From NCBI GenBank assembly GCA_014983025.1, contig JADCLP010000002.1:149224-213223 (forward strand): DNA of 64,000 nucleotides. Reading direction: 5' to 3'. Both the position numbers and the translations under genes were made by a program. The notes under the pieces were generated by a model. It was not told where the DNA came from. It did no database searches and saw only the letters and a list, made by a program, of their open reading frames with translations. Positions within the stretch are counted from its first letter, which is position 1; every line of letters begins with the position of its first letter. Source of the DNA: Erythrobacteraceae bacterium E2-1 Yellow Sea. GTDB lineage: Bacteria; Pseudomonadota; Alphaproteobacteria; Sphingomonadales; Sphingomonadaceae. Of the stretch, positions 14,271-24,021 are shown one piece after another.

Positions 14271-16133
14271 TCAGTTCACTTGCGGTGCAGAGCCAGTGGT
14301 ATTTTCGTTCCGGCGCGCCTGCTTATCGTCTGCCGCGCTCTGGCGCGGCGGTGTGAATGAAATCACCGTATCCCCAGCACGTGGTTCTGGGCGCGAGGCG
14401 TGGGTAAAGAAACGAAGCCGCCCGCTTTCGCGCAAAACCAGCAGCAGATGTGCATCTTCCGGCAAATTCGCCTGCGCATCGGCAAAATCAAATTCCTCTG
14501 AAAGCCTGGTCTTGCGGAAAATCCACCCCTGTGACTGGCGGTCATTCACATCCGATACGCCAAAGCCGGATTCGAAAAGCGCCCGCCCGCGGATGGTTGG
14601 CGGCAGTGCATGGCGATCATCAGCATCGGCATTTTCGCCCAATTGGTAAACCGAATCGCGTCCAATTTCGTGGGCAAATTCATTACAGACGAGCGCGTTA
14701 TAAGCTTCATTATCAGTCGCGGCGACGAGCACCTGAAACGGCGTGAGGTCCAGATTGTGTTCGGTCGCCTCGTTCAGGATCTCACCGTGATAAAAGGGCA
14801 GGCCTTCACGCCGCGCGGGGCTGAGCCGTTGCCAGCTGGGGTCCACCACCATCACCGGCGTACCCAACCCCTTCATTTCACGTGCCAGCGCAATGGTCCA
14901 TGGTGTTGCCCCCACGATCAGCAGGCCAGGACGTGAAGTGCCCTTTACGCCCAACAGGCGGGCGGCAAGATCTACCGTGAAGCCACTGGAAATAATTGTG
15001 GCGATCACCACTGCAAAGCTGAGGCCAATCAAAACATTGCCGTCATTATAACCAAGGTCCGCCAGACGCAGTGCAAACAAGCCCGAAATTGCCACCAGCA
15101 CAATGCCACGCGGGGCGATCCAGGCGACAAAAAGCCGCTCATTCCATGGGATGGAGGAACCCAGCAATGTCACCAACACTGTCAGCGGCCGCACCAAAAA
15201 CAGCAGAGCGAGCAGGAAAGCCACGAAGCGCCAATTGAAATATTCCAGATCGGCAAAGTCCAGACTGGCCGAGAGGAGAATGAAGATACCCGAAACGAGC
15301 AGAACAGCGATGTTTTCCTTGAACGGATGGATAGAGCGCATGCTGCTGACACTCATATTCGCCAGTGCAATGCCCATCACCGTTACCGCGACCAATCCAG
15401 CCTCATGTTCTATCTTGTTAGACAGCACGAATACGCCGATGACCGTGATAAACAGCACGGGCACCTTCAGATATTCAGGCACCGCGCCACGCGGGAACAG
15501 GAAGGCAATCAGCCAGGCAGCGGCAAAGCCGATCAGGCCGGCAATAATCGCAGCGAAGATAAGCGGGGGCACAACCTCCACCACAGATGCGCCGGGCGTT
15601 TCGGCCAGCTTGCGGAAATATTCATAGGCAATCACTGCGCATAATGCGCCGGTGGGATCGTTGACGATTGCTTCCCATTTCAGGATCGATGCCGGGCGCG
15701 TTTGCACATTGGATTGACGCAATAAAGGCAGAACAACCGTTGGGCCTGTAACAATCAGTATACCGCCGAACAGGATCGCCACCGGCCAGACCAGCCCGGC
15801 GACATAAAATCCCGCCATCGCCCCCAGCGCCCAGCCGACTGCAACACCCAGCGTGGCCAGGCGCAAGACGGCAGCGCCAGAATGACGCAATTCCCTGAGA
15901 TCGAGGCTCAAGCCCCCTTCAAACAGGATCAAGGCCACGCCAATCCCGATCATGGGCGACAATAGATCACCAAAGGCAGCCTTAGGATCAATCAGCCCAA
16001 GGACGGGTCCGGCCATGAAGCCTGCGAACAGCATAAGCACGATTGCAGGCCAGCCGGTGCGCCAGGCAACCCATTGCGCGCCAATGCCCAAAACACCCAC
16101 CAGGGCGATAACAAATGCCTGCGATTCCATCAC
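14271..16133 (-). CDS. CPA1 family Na+/K+:H+ antiporter with cytoplasmic nucleotide-binding domain
   Basis: Cation:proton antiporter of 620 aa in the inner membrane. About 12-13 hydrophobic helices span residues 5-400. The conserved transport helix reads VNDPTGALCAVIAY, with the ND pair typical of electroneutral CPA1/NhaP exchangers. Residues about 410-520 form a TrkA-N/RCK-like domain (LLIVGATPWTIALARE), and a distal region may be TrkA-C-like. It likely exports Na+ or K+ in exchange for H+ with regulation by nucleotide. Two adjacent ATG codons sit at the start. Confidence 0.9.
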   Translation of the reverse strand: MMESQAFVIALVGVLGIGAQWVAWRTGWPAIVLMLFAGFMAGPVLGLIDPKAAFGDLLSPMIGIGVALILFEGGLSLDLRELRHSGAAVLRLATLGVAVGWALGAMAGFYVAGLVWPVAILFGGILIVTGPTVVLPLLRQSNVQTRPASILKWEAIVNDPTGALCAVIAYEYFRKLAETPGASVVEVVPPLIFAAIIAGLIGFAAAWLIAFLFPRGAVPEYLKVPVLFITVIGVFVLSNKIEHEAGLVAVTVMGIALANMSVSSMRSIHPFKENIAVLLVSGIFILLSASLDFADLEYFNWRFVAFLLALLFLVRPLTVLVTLLGSSIPWNERLFVAWIAPRGIVLVAISGLFALRLADLGYNDGNVLIGLSFAVVIATIISSGFTVDLAARLLGVKGTSRPGLLIVGATPWTIALAREMKGLGTPVMVVDPSWQRLSPARREGLPFYHGEILNEATEHNLDLTPFQVLVAATDNEAYNALVCNEFAHEIGRDSVYQLGENADADDRHALPPTIRGRALFESGFGVSDVNDRQSQGWIFRKTRLSEEFDFADAQANLPEDAHLLLVLRESGRLRFFTHASRPEPRAGDTVISFTPPRQSAADDKQARRNENTTGSAPQVN

Positions 16134-16197
16134 TTATATGAAAGGGGTTTTAGCGACTGCTGGCAACCCCAAGCATGGAATTAACTGACTGGTGGGC

Positions 16198-16734
16198 TCA
16201 ATCGCCTTCAAAATCCATCAAGGCGTGAACTGTCAGGCCAGATTCACGCAAACGGTCTGCCCCACCTAGGTCAGGTAGGTCGATCACAAACAACGCATGG
16301 TCTACCTGCGCCCCCGCCAAGCGCAGCAATTGTGTCGCAGCCAGCGCCGTCCCCCCCGTGGCAATCAAATCATCCACGATCACCACTTTTTGCCCCTGCC
16401 CAATGGCGGCAGGATCAATTTCCAGCCGGTCCGTGCCATATTCCAGCGCATAATCCACACCGATAGTTTCAATCGGCAGCTTGCCCGGCTTGCGCACGGG
16501 GACAAAGCCCAGCCCCAATTCCACCGCCACTGCAGCGCCGAAAATGAAGCCACGCGCTTCCATCCCGGCAATGGCCTGTGCGCCCGCCTCGCGCGCATGA
16601 TCCGCCAGATGGCGCACGCTGGCGGCAAAACCTGCCTGATGGCCAATCAGCGTAGTGATGTCGCGGAACTGGATACCTGGCTGCGGAAAGTCCGGTACGG
16701 TCCGCACCAATGCGCGCAATTCTTGCGGCGTCAC
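16198..16734 (-). CDS. apt: Adenine phosphoribosyltransferase
   Basis: Salvage enzyme making AMP from adenine and PRPP in the cytoplasm, 178 aa from GTG at 16734. That start gives the canonical N-terminus VTPQELRALVRTVPDFP and has AGGAG at the right distance; an upstream TTG is not supported. Family features are GIQFRDIT, the PRPP loop VVIVDDLIATGGT, and EARGFIFG. It is separated from the cytochrome c1 gene by a strong terminator and so has its own promoter or read-through. Confidence 0.95.
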   Translation of the reverse strand: MTPQELRALVRTVPDFPQPGIQFRDITTLIGHQAGFAASVRHLADHAREAGAQAIAGMEARGFIFGAAVAVELGLGFVPVRKPGKLPIETIGVDYALEYGTDRLEIDPAAIGQGQKVVIVDDLIATGGTALAATQLLRLAGAQVDHALFVIDLPDLGGADRLRESGLTVHALMDFEGD

Positions 16735-16761
16735 ACCATTCTCCTGCAAAGCCAATATGCC

Positions 16762-16801
16762 AAAAGAAAGCGCCCCTCACACCGCGTGGTGCAAGGGGCG
16801 C
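16762..16801 (-). terminator. Rho-independent terminator of the cytochrome bc1 operon
   Basis: Minus-strand stem GCGCCCCT ... AGGGGCGC with an additional inner CACC/GGTG pairing, followed by TTTCTTTT. It lies 25 bp past the cytochrome c1 stop. Confidence 0.88.
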
Positions 16802-16825
16802 CTGATTTCATGCCTGACTGTAAGA

Positions 16826-17707
16826 TCAGCCTGCCTTCTTTGGCTTCACGCCAGCCCAGATGTTCTTATAGGCCAGGAAGGCAAGGATGGATGCGAACAG
16901 CAGGAAGCCCAGCACCGGCCAGCCCGTCTGCTTACGCTTCACCATTGTTGGTTCCGCCGTCCAGGTCAGGAAAGCCGAAACGTCTTCTGCCATCTGGTGC
17001 ACGGTCGGTTCCGGATTGCCTTCCGCATAGGTCACCTGACCATCAGAATTGAGCGGTGGTGCCATCGCCAGATTGAGGTTGGCGAAGTACGGGTTGAAGT
17101 GCAGGCCTGTGCCCGGCATCGTGGCCGGGAATGCTTCTGCCAGCGTTTCACCCGCTTCATTCTTGTAAACAGCAGGATCGGCATAGCCGGTCAGCAATGA
17201 ATAGATGTAATGCGTGCCGTTGTGGCGCGCCTTAGCCATCAGTGACAGATCTGGCGGAATGGCATTGTTGTTTGCCGCAGCCGCAGCAATCTTGTTGGGA
17301 TAGGGTGAAGGGAAATTATCGGTCGGCAGGCCGGGGCGAGTGGTTGCTTCACCTGTATTAGGATCAATACCGGGCACCTGGAAGCTGGCTGCTTCTGCCT
17401 TCACTTCGGCTTCTGAATAGCCGAGCTGTTCAAGATCGCGGATAGCGACGAACTTCAGGCTATGGCAGGCGGCACAAACTTCCTTGTACACCTGGTAACC
17501 GCGCTGCAGCTGTTGTTTATCCCACTTACCGAAAGGACCTTCGAAGCTGTAACCGCCTTCGGGTGCATGCGGGTGGAGGTGGAACGCCTTTTCAGCGGTA
17601 CGCTCGCCCATGCCTTCGGTCACGGCGGTATATGCGCCATTGCCGAAAGCCCAGAGCACTGCGGCTGTAAAGCCGAGGCCAACGAGGATGGAGATGAGAC
17701 GGATCAT
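16826..17707 (-). CDS. petC: Cytochrome c1, bc1 complex
   Basis: Heme-c subunit of ubiquinol:cytochrome c oxidoreductase, 293 aa. It has an N-terminal hydrophobic export segment, the heme attachment motif CAACHSLK near residue 80, a distal Met region (MPGTGLHFNP), and a C-terminal membrane anchor (VLGFLLFASILAFLAY). It accepts electrons from the Rieske centre and passes them to soluble or membrane cytochrome c. Last gene of petABC, 20 bp after petB, and followed by a strong terminator. Confidence 0.96.
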   Translation of the reverse strand: MIRLISILVGLGFTAAVLWAFGNGAYTAVTEGMGERTAEKAFHLHPHAPEGGYSFEGPFGKWDKQQLQRGYQVYKEVCAACHSLKFVAIRDLEQLGYSEAEVKAEAASFQVPGIDPNTGEATTRPGLPTDNFPSPYPNKIAAAAANNNAIPPDLSLMAKARHNGTHYIYSLLTGYADPAVYKNEAGETLAEAFPATMPGTGLHFNPYFANLNLAMAPPLNSDGQVTYAEGNPEPTVHQMAEDVSAFLTWTAEPTMVKRKQTGWPVLGFLLFASILAFLAYKNIWAGVKPKKAG

Positions 17708-17727
17708 GATATGTCTTTCCTTCGCCC

Positions 17728-18987
17728 TCAGTTATCAGAACCGAGCACGGCTTCGGTGATCGAATTTGGCAGCGGCTTGGTCTTTTCCACCGAGCTGACG
17801 ATCGGCAGGATCACCAGGAAGTGGAGGAAGTAATAGGCCGTAGCGATCTGGCTGAGCATGACATAGGGTTCTTCAGCCGGCGCACCGCCGCACCAGAACA
17901 GCACCGCCATTGCCGGGATCAGACCGAACCAGAAGAACTTCTTGAAGGTCGGGCGGTAATGGCCACTGCGAACCGGGCTCTTGTCCAGCCAGGGCAGGAA
18001 GAACCAAACCAGAATGGCGGCGAACATGGCCAGCACGCCCATCAGCTTGGCCGGAATGAAGAAGAAGTCCGCCGTGAAAGCACGCAGGATCGCGTAGAAC
18101 GGCCAGAAATACCATTCCGGCACGATGTGTGCGGGCGTCGAAAGCGGGTTCGCTTCGATGTAATTGTCCGGGTGGCCCAGATAGTTGGGCAGGAAGAACA
18201 CCATCGCGAAATAGGCGATCAGCACCACGCCCAGCCCGAAACCGTCCTTCGCCGTATAATAGGGGTGGAACGGAACCGTGTCCGATTCCTGCTTCACTTC
18301 CACGCCCGTAGGGTTGGAAGAACCCGGGATATGCAGCGCCCAAATATGCAGGATAACCACAGCCACAATTACGAACGGCAGCAGATAGTGGAGCGAGAAG
18401 AAGCGGTTCAATGCGGCGTTATCCGGCGCAAACCCACCCAACAGCCATACCTGCAACGGCTCACCCACCAGCGGGATGGCGCCAAACAGGCCAGTGATCA
18501 CCTTGGCACCCCAGAAGCTCATCTGGCCCCAGGGCAGCACATAACCCATGAAGGCGGTGGCCATCATCAACAGGAAGATGACAACGCCCAGCAGCCAGAT
18601 CATTTCACGCGGCGCCTTGTACGAGCTGAAATAGAAGCCACGGAAAATGTGCAGGTAAATCACAATGAAGAAGAAGCTGGCCCCATTGGCGTGCGCATAA
18701 CGCATCAACCAGCCCCAGTTCACATCACGCATGATGTGTTCTGTAGTGCCAAAGGCGACTTCGGCATTGGCGGCATAATGCATGGCCAGGATGATGCCGG
18801 TAACAATCTGCAACATCAGGAAGAAACCGGCCAGAACGCCGAAATTCCACATATAGTTGAGATTGCGTGGAACCGGATAACCGGCACCGACAGCGTTATA
18901 GACGAAACGAGGAAGCGGCAGCTTCTCGTCCATCCACTTCATGAAACCGTTCTGCGGTTCGTATTGGCGTGCCCAGGGAAAGCTCAT
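17728..18987 (-). CDS. petB: Cytochrome b, bc1 complex
   Basis: Membrane subunit carrying both b hemes and the two quinone sites, 419 aa, typical for a full-length bacterial cytochrome b. Visible are the heme-binding helices (with [19 protein letters not shown] and [16 protein letters not shown]) and the quinol-oxidation motif PEWY near residue 275. The start follows the Rieske gene by 17 bp. A 427-aa open frame on the opposite strand here is a shadow of the codon bias. Confidence 0.97.
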   Translation of the reverse strand: MSFPWARQYEPQNGFMKWMDEKLPLPRFVYNAVGAGYPVPRNLNYMWNFGVLAGFFLMLQIVTGIILAMHYAANAEVAFGTTEHIMRDVNWGWLMRYAHANGASFFFIVIYLHIFRGFYFSSYKAPREMIWLLGVVIFLLMMATAFMGYVLPWGQMSFWGAKVITGLFGAIPLVGEPLQVWLLGGFAPDNAALNRFFSLHYLLPFVIVAVVILHIWALHIPGSSNPTGVEVKQESDTVPFHPYYTAKDGFGLGVVLIAYFAMVFFLPNYLGHPDNYIEANPLSTPAHIVPEWYFWPFYAILRAFTADFFFIPAKLMGVLAMFAAILVWFFLPWLDKSPVRSGHYRPTFKKFFWFGLIPAMAVLFWCGGAPAEEPYVMLSQIATAYYFLHFLVILPIVSSVEKTKPLPNSITEAVLGSDN

Positions 18988-19004
18988 CGATCTACTCTCT
19001 GCAC

Positions 19005-19577
19005 TCAGCCGACGCGGATGACCGTGTCGGATGTGAATTCATATTCCGGAACCTCAAGGTTCAACGGTGCGGGACCTTTGCGGATGCGTGCCGCGGTATC
19101 GTAATGCGAACCATGGCAGGGGCAGAAATATCCGCCAAACTCACCCTTCACTTCACCTTCGGCGGCACCCAGGGGCACACAGCCAAGGTGGGTACACACG
19201 CCCATGGTGACGAGCAGGTCTTGATGGCCTTCCTTGGTGCGTTCAGCCAAAGTCTGCGGATCGCGCAGGCTGCCGACATCCACTGCATTGGCCGCTTCGA
19301 TTTCGGCAGTGGTCAAACGCTTCACAAACAGGGGCTGCTTGCGGAACACGGCCTTGACGGCCTGACCAGCCTCAATCGGGCCAGTGTCAATTTCAGTAGA
19401 GCTTTCGGCCAGAACATCTGCCGAAGGAGCCATCTGGCTGATCAGCGGAACCAGCGTGGCGATACCGCCCACGCCCGCCGCACCGATTGCCGCAATATTG
19501 ATGAAATCGCGCCGCCGAACCCCATCTTCGCCTGCGGCGATCATGTCGGGTGTGGCAGTGCCAGTCGTGTCAGCCAT
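19005..19577 (-). CDS. petA: Rieske iron-sulfur protein, bc1 complex
   Basis: 2Fe-2S subunit, 190 aa. A twin-arginine export signal and anchor ([14 protein letters not shown]) is near residues 22-40. The cluster ligands are in [10 protein letters not shown] and CPCHGSHYD. It oxidises ubiquinol and hands the electron to cytochrome c1. First gene of the operon. The 208-bp gap upstream (19578-19785) must hold the operon promoter; I see TTGAC-like elements on the minus strand but none clear enough to assign. Confidence 0.97.
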   Translation of the reverse strand: MADTTGTATPDMIAAGEDGVRRRDFINIAAIGAAGVGGIATLVPLISQMAPSADVLAESSTEIDTGPIEAGQAVKAVFRKQPLFVKRLTTAEIEAANAVDVGSLRDPQTLAERTKEGHQDLLVTMGVCTHLGCVPLGAAEGEVKGEFGGYFCPCHGSHYDTAARIRKGPAPLNLEVPEYEFTSDTVIRVG

Positions 19578-19785
19578 CAGCCTAAACCTTACTCAATACC
19601 CTTGCCCTGAAATGCCAGAATGGCGCAGGGCGAATCCCGTTCAAACCGTCAAAGGGCCAAGATGTAAGACAGCCCCCTGGCGTAAAACCACACTCCAACC
19701 AAAGGGGTCAATGCGTGGTTTGGGCGGGCTGATATACGCAAAGCGCGGCAAAGCCAACCGCCTTTTAGGCCCAAACTGTGCGCTT

Positions 19786-20556
19786 TTATGCAAGTGCGAT
19801 CAGGCTGAGCTGCCGCCCATAGTTGGGTTCACCCAAATGTGTAGCGCGGCGATAGGAAAAATAGGCATCCGATTCGGTATAGGTATCATGAGCCAAAGTA
19901 TCGATTTGTGTGACCCCGCAACCGTTAAGCCGTGCAACGCAATAGCCCGCCAGATCAAACTGCCAGTGACCCGGCTTTCCCTGCGCAAAGAAACACGCAT
20001 CCTTATCCGTGAATTGCGCGCGAAAGCCATCATCCACTTCATAACTGGGCTGCGCGATAGCCGGGCCGATTGCAGCAGTAATGTTCTGCATAGATGCACC
20101 CAGCCGCACCATGGCTGCAACAGTCGCCTCCAACACACCACCAAACGCCCCCCGCCATCCGGCATGGGCAGCCCCGATCACGCCAGCTGTTTCATCGGCA
20201 AACAGCACAGGCGCACAATCTGCAGTGACAATGCCCAGCACCAGCCCGCGCCGCGCCGTGACCAAACCATCGGCATGGGGGCGCGCATCATCACCCCATG
20301 GTTCATCCACCACCACCACATCGGGTGAATGGATTTGATGGAGCGCCACTAGCGGGGCACCGGGCAGGATAGCCTCACTCGCGGCGCGGCGATTGGCAGC
20401 AACCACTTGCGGGTCATCACCCGCCCCCCACCCGCAATTCAGGCCGGCAATTGCGCCGGTGTTCGCCCCGCCTTTCCGTCCGAAAAAGCCATGCGGTACC
20501 GCGCCCAGCATGGCGCTGCGCAAGTGCGGTGGGGCGCTGGCAGCAGTGTCAGCCAA
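19786..20556 (-). CDS. pgeF: Polyphenol oxidase/YfiH (LACC1) family protein, PgeF-type
   Basis: Zinc-dependent purine nucleoside phosphorylase/laccase-domain protein. In bacteria this family removes misplaced peptidoglycan amino acids or acts on purine nucleosides. Motifs: HQIHSPDVVVVDEP, VTADCAPVLF and GAAHAGWRGAFGG, with the metal-binding Cys and His. The start is uncertain: a TTG at 20556 overlaps the end of pepN and gives 256 aa with a normal N-terminal length, while the first ATG (20511) gives 241 aa beginning just before GAVPHGFFGRKGG. It is translationally close to pepN, so the two are likely one unit. Confidence 0.88.
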   Translation of the reverse strand: MADTAASAPPHLRSAMLGAVPHGFFGRKGGANTGAIAGLNCGWGAGDDPQVVAANRRAASEAILPGAPLVALHQIHSPDVVVVDEPWGDDARPHADGLVTARRGLVLGIVTADCAPVLFADETAGVIGAAHAGWRGAFGGVLEATVAAMVRLGASMQNITAAIGPAIAQPSYEVDDGFRAQFTDKDACFFAQGKPGHWQFDLAGYCVARLNGCGVTQIDTLAHDTYTESDAYFSYRRATHLGEPNYGRQLSLIALA

Positions 20557-23191
20557 GACTACGCGTAACCTGTTCAAATGTATCGCGGCTGAGCGAAGGC
20601 GCGGCGGCAATCCGTTCCAGCTCTACCCGCATCAATGCCGACCGGCCCGGCTCTATCTTGCGCCAACGCCCCAATGCCGGGACAAAGCGCGCCGCCGTCT
20701 GCGGATTGATCGGGTCCAGCGCCAGAATCAGATCGGCAATCATGCGATATCCTTCGCCATTCGCGGCATGGAATGCGCCCGGATTGCCCGCAAAGGCCAT
20801 ATAAAGTGAACGAACGCGATTGGGGTTCTTCAGCGTGAAATCGGGATGTTCGGCCAGTGCCTTCACATGTTCGATCGCACTTGGATGGAGAGAAAGCGCC
20901 TGCAGGGTGAACCATTTATCCACCACCAGCGCATTGCCTTGATAACGGTTATAGAAGTCGATCAGGCGCTGGGTGCGCTCCGGGCATTCCAGCCCGCACA
21001 GCACCATCAATGCGCCCTGCCGGTCAGTCATATTATCCGCCCGGTCATATTGCTGCGCCGCCAGTTTCGCGGCCTCACTCGGCTCGCTCGCCGCCATAAA
21101 GACCAGTGCCTGCGTTTTGACCTTGCGTGCGCCGCGCGCGCCCGGCGCGTCAAAGGCGATCTGCGCCACACGATCATAAAGAGTGTGAAATTCATCAGCC
21201 AGCTGCACGCCCAGCAGCGCCTTCAATCCTTCGCGCTCTTCATGGATTGCGCCAGGATCTGCCGCGGCGATCTGTTCCATCAGATATGTCTGGCTGGGCA
21301 AAAGCATCAGTTCGCCACGCATCGCATCATCCAGCGAATCATCAGACAGAATGGCGCGCAATGCCGTGGTGATGGCCACTTCGCCCGCTTTGCGATCGAC
21401 ATCCGAAAGCCTGCCCTGCGCAGCTGCGACCAGATGCCCCACGATCAGTTCCTGCATCGCCTCGTACCGGGCGAAGGGGTCATCATCGCGTGCCGCCAGC
21501 AAAAGCAGGTCATCGCGATTCATCTGGCGGGAAATCGTGACAGGGGCGGTGAAGCCGCGATTGATGGAAAGCACGGGCAGCTTGTCGAACCCGGCGAAAT
21601 CGAAGCTTTTTTCTGCCACGTCCAGAACCAGCAATTGCTCGCCCTGATGCGCGCCAGTTTCGCGATCAAGCAGCGCCACTTTCAGCGGAATGGGCATGGG
21701 CAGCTTGTCCGTTTGGCCGGGTGTTGCAGGCACCTGTTGCTTCAGCGTCAGCGTGGCAATATCGCCATCATGCGCCAGCGACACCTCAACCTTTGGCGTG
21801 CCAGCCTGACTGTACCACAGGCGGAATTGCGTCAGATCCAGCCCCGCGCCATCCTCAATCGCCTTGATGAAATCCTCGCACGTCGCGGCTTCACCATCAT
21901 GGCGGTCAAAATAAAGGTCCGTGCCTTTGCGGAAGGCGTCATCGCCCGCCCCGGAATTGGCAAGCGTCCGCATCATGCGGATCACCTCTGCGCCCTTGTT
22001 ATAGACGGTGGCGGTGTAGAAATTGCTGATCTCACGGAAACTGTCCGGGCGGATCGGATGCGCCAACGGCCCTGAATCTTCCGGGAATTGGGCCGCGCGC
22101 AGGACACGCACATCCTCTATCCGCTTGACCGCTTCGCCCTGCATATCCTGGCTGAACAGCTGGTCGCGCAACACGGTGAAACCTTCTTTCAGGGAAAGCT
22201 GGAACCAGTCGCGGCAGGTAACGCGATTACCCGACCAATTGTGAAAATATTCATGGCCGATCACGCCCTCAATCGCGTCATAATCCGCATCGGTGGCAGT
22301 ATCGGGGTCTGCCAATACGAATTTGGTGTTGAAGACGTTGAGGCCCTTGTTCTCCATCGCGCCCATGTTGAAATCGCTGACGGCCACGATGTTGAACAGG
22401 TCGAGATCATATTCGCGGCCAAAGGCCTGCTCGTCCCACTCCATGCTCTTGATAAGCGATCCGACGGCGTGATCGGTGCGTGGCACATCTTCTTCGCGCA
22501 CCCATACATTCAGTTCCACCTCACGCCCGCTGCGCGTTGTGAAGCTGCTGGAATTGGCGACCAGATCGCCCGCCACAAGCGCAAACAGGTAAGAAGGTTT
22601 GGGCCAGGGGTCATGCCATTCGGCCCAGTGCGTGCCGTCCGCACCTTCGCCTTCGGCTATTTTGTTGCCATTACACAGCAGCACCGGGAATTGCACTTTG
22701 GGCCCGCTCATCCGTACACTGTAGGTGCTCAATACATCGGGCCTGTCAGGGAAAAAGGTGATGCGACGAAAACCTTCCGCTTCACATTGGGTGCATAGCA
22801 TTCCGTTGGAGGCATAAAGACCCATCAGCTGCGTATTGGCTGCCGGATCAATCTGGGTGGTGATTTCCACTTCATGCGCGCCCTGGTTGAGGGGCAGCAT
22901 CAGATCGGCACCATCCATCGACCAGTCATTGACCACTTCACCATCAACCTTGACGGAAAGGGGTGTAATCCCATCGCCATTCAGGCGGATTGTGTCAGAT
23001 GCCTTGGCCTTCGCATTGGGGGCAACCGTCAATCGTGAAGTGACCAGTGTGGCATCGATGCTGAGTTCGAAATCGAGCGAAATTTCTAGCACCAGCCAGG
23101 GAAAGGCCTGGTAATCCTTGCGCCAGATCACTGGCGGTTCATGCGGAGTAGGGGCGGCATCAGCCATTTCAGGGTTGCGTGCAATATCCAT
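20549..23191 (-). CDS. pepN: Aminopeptidase N (M1 metallopeptidase)
   Basis: Cytoplasmic zinc aminopeptidase of about 880 aa, full length for the E. coli-like PepN family. Features: substrate-specificity motif GAMEN, zinc ligands HEYFH with the third Glu in LKEGFTVLRDQ about 18 residues later, and a C-terminal helical domain (DUF3458-type). Alternative in-frame Met codons lie at 23197 and 23167; none has a strong ribosome site. I prefer 23191, which gives the MDIARNP opening. It diverges from the short-chain dehydrogenase-like gene. Confidence 0.95.
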   Translation of the reverse strand: MDIARNPEMADAAPTPHEPPVIWRKDYQAFPWLVLEISLDFELSIDATLVTSRLTVAPNAKAKASDTIRLNGDGITPLSVKVDGEVVNDWSMDGADLMLPLNQGAHEVEITTQIDPAANTQLMGLYASNGMLCTQCEAEGFRRITFFPDRPDVLSTYSVRMSGPKVQFPVLLCNGNKIAEGEGADGTHWAEWHDPWPKPSYLFALVAGDLVANSSSFTTRSGREVELNVWVREEDVPRTDHAVGSLIKSMEWDEQAFGREYDLDLFNIVAVSDFNMGAMENKGLNVFNTKFVLADPDTATDADYDAIEGVIGHEYFHNWSGNRVTCRDWFQLSLKEGFTVLRDQLFSQDMQGEAVKRIEDVRVLRAAQFPEDSGPLAHPIRPDSFREISNFYTATVYNKGAEVIRMMRTLANSGAGDDAFRKGTDLYFDRHDGEAATCEDFIKAIEDGAGLDLTQFRLWYSQAGTPKVEVSLAHDGDIATLTLKQQVPATPGQTDKLPMPIPLKVALLDRETGAHQGEQLLVLDVAEKSFDFAGFDKLPVLSINRGFTAPVTISRQMNRDDLLLLAARDDDPFARYEAMQELIVGHLVAAAQGRLSDVDRKAGEVAITTALRAILSDDSLDDAMRGELMLLPSQTYLMEQIAAADPGAIHEEREGLKALLGVQLADEFHTLYDRVAQIAFDAPGARGARKVKTQALVFMAASEPSEAAKLAAQQYDRADNMTDRQGALMVLCGLECPERTQRLIDFYNRYQGNALVVDKWFTLQALSLHPSAIEHVKALAEHPDFTLKNPNRVRSLYMAFAGNPGAFHAANGEGYRMIADLILALDPINPQTAARFVPALGRWRKIEPGRSALMRVELERIAAAPSLSRDTFEQVTRSLG

Positions 23192-23243
23192 GCACATTGA
23201 AATAGGTTGCTTTGCGCCCCTGTCCAACGCTTAGAAGGGTCAT

Positions 23244-24020
23244 ATGGGCCAAATAGTGATTTTCGGACTGGGATATACGGCGAGCCGTATCGCGAATGCG
23301 TTGATGAAACGCGGTTGGCATGTGCGCGCCACGGGCAGCGCAGGCGACCTGGATTTTGCTGATGAGACAGGTGTTCGTGCGGCATTGAAGGGTGCGAGCC
23401 ATGTGCTTTCCAGCGTACCGCCATCAGACGGCAGTGACCCGGTTCTGGATGCTTATGCAGATGATCTGAGCGGAAAATGGCTCGCCTACCTGTCCTCTAC
23501 AGGGGTCTACGGGGACACAAAGGGTGCCTGGGTCGATGAAAGCGCACCAACGGGCTCTGGCAGGCGCAACGCAAGGGCCGAATGCGATGCGCGCTGGCTG
23601 GAATTGTGTGCGCGCAATTTTCGCCTGCCGGGAATTTACGGGCCGGGTCGCAGCGCGCTGGACCGGGTGCGCGAAGGAAAGGCACACAGGATTGACCTGG
23701 CGGGGCAAGTGTTCAGCCGGGTGCATGTGGATGATATTGTGTCAGGCGTGGTCGCCGCGATTGATCGCAATGCTCCAGCCGGTGCCTATAATCTGGCTGA
23801 CGATCTGCCCTGCAGCCAGAACCAGGTGATCGAACATGCCTGCCAACTGACTGGTACCGCTTTGCCCCCATTACAGACAGTGGAAGAAGCCAATCTTTCC
23901 CCCATGGCACGGGGGTTCTATGCTGAAAATCGCAGGGTCGCGAATGGCAAGGCCAAACGTGTTCTGGGCTGGCGGCCGATCTATCCAACCTATCGCGCGG
24001 GACTGGCAAGCCTGATCTGA
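23244..24020 (+). CDS. NAD-dependent epimerase/dehydratase-like SDR (YeeZ type)
   Basis: Atypical extended-SDR protein of 258 aa. The Rossmann nucleotide site is degenerate, IFGLGYTASRIA in place of the usual GxxGxxG, and there is YLSSTGVYGD with later LPGIYGPGRSALDRV, as in YeeZ-like proteins. AGAAGG precedes the ATG. The catalytic YxxxK is not obvious, so it may be a nucleotide-binding protein rather than an active epimerase. It converges on the EamA transporter gene with a 1-bp gap. Confidence 0.82.
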   Translation: MGQIVIFGLGYTASRIANALMKRGWHVRATGSAGDLDFADETGVRAALKGASHVLSSVPPSDGSDPVLDAYADDLSGKWLAYLSSTGVYGDTKGAWVDESAPTGSGRRNARAECDARWLELCARNFRLPGIYGPGRSALDRVREGKAHRIDLAGQVFSRVHVDDIVSGVVAAIDRNAPAGAYNLADDLPCSQNQVIEHACQLTGTALPPLQTVEEANLSPMARGFYAENRRVANGKAKRVLGWRPIYPTYRAGLASLI

Positions 24021-24021
24021 T

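Noticed and set aside
17821..19104. 427-aa open frame antisense to cytochrome b
   Set aside because: Shadow of a highly conserved petB with all functional motifs on the other strand.
20846..22075. 409-aa open frame antisense to pepN
   Set aside because: Lies wholly inside pepN and has the Cys/His/Arg-rich look of a shadow frame.
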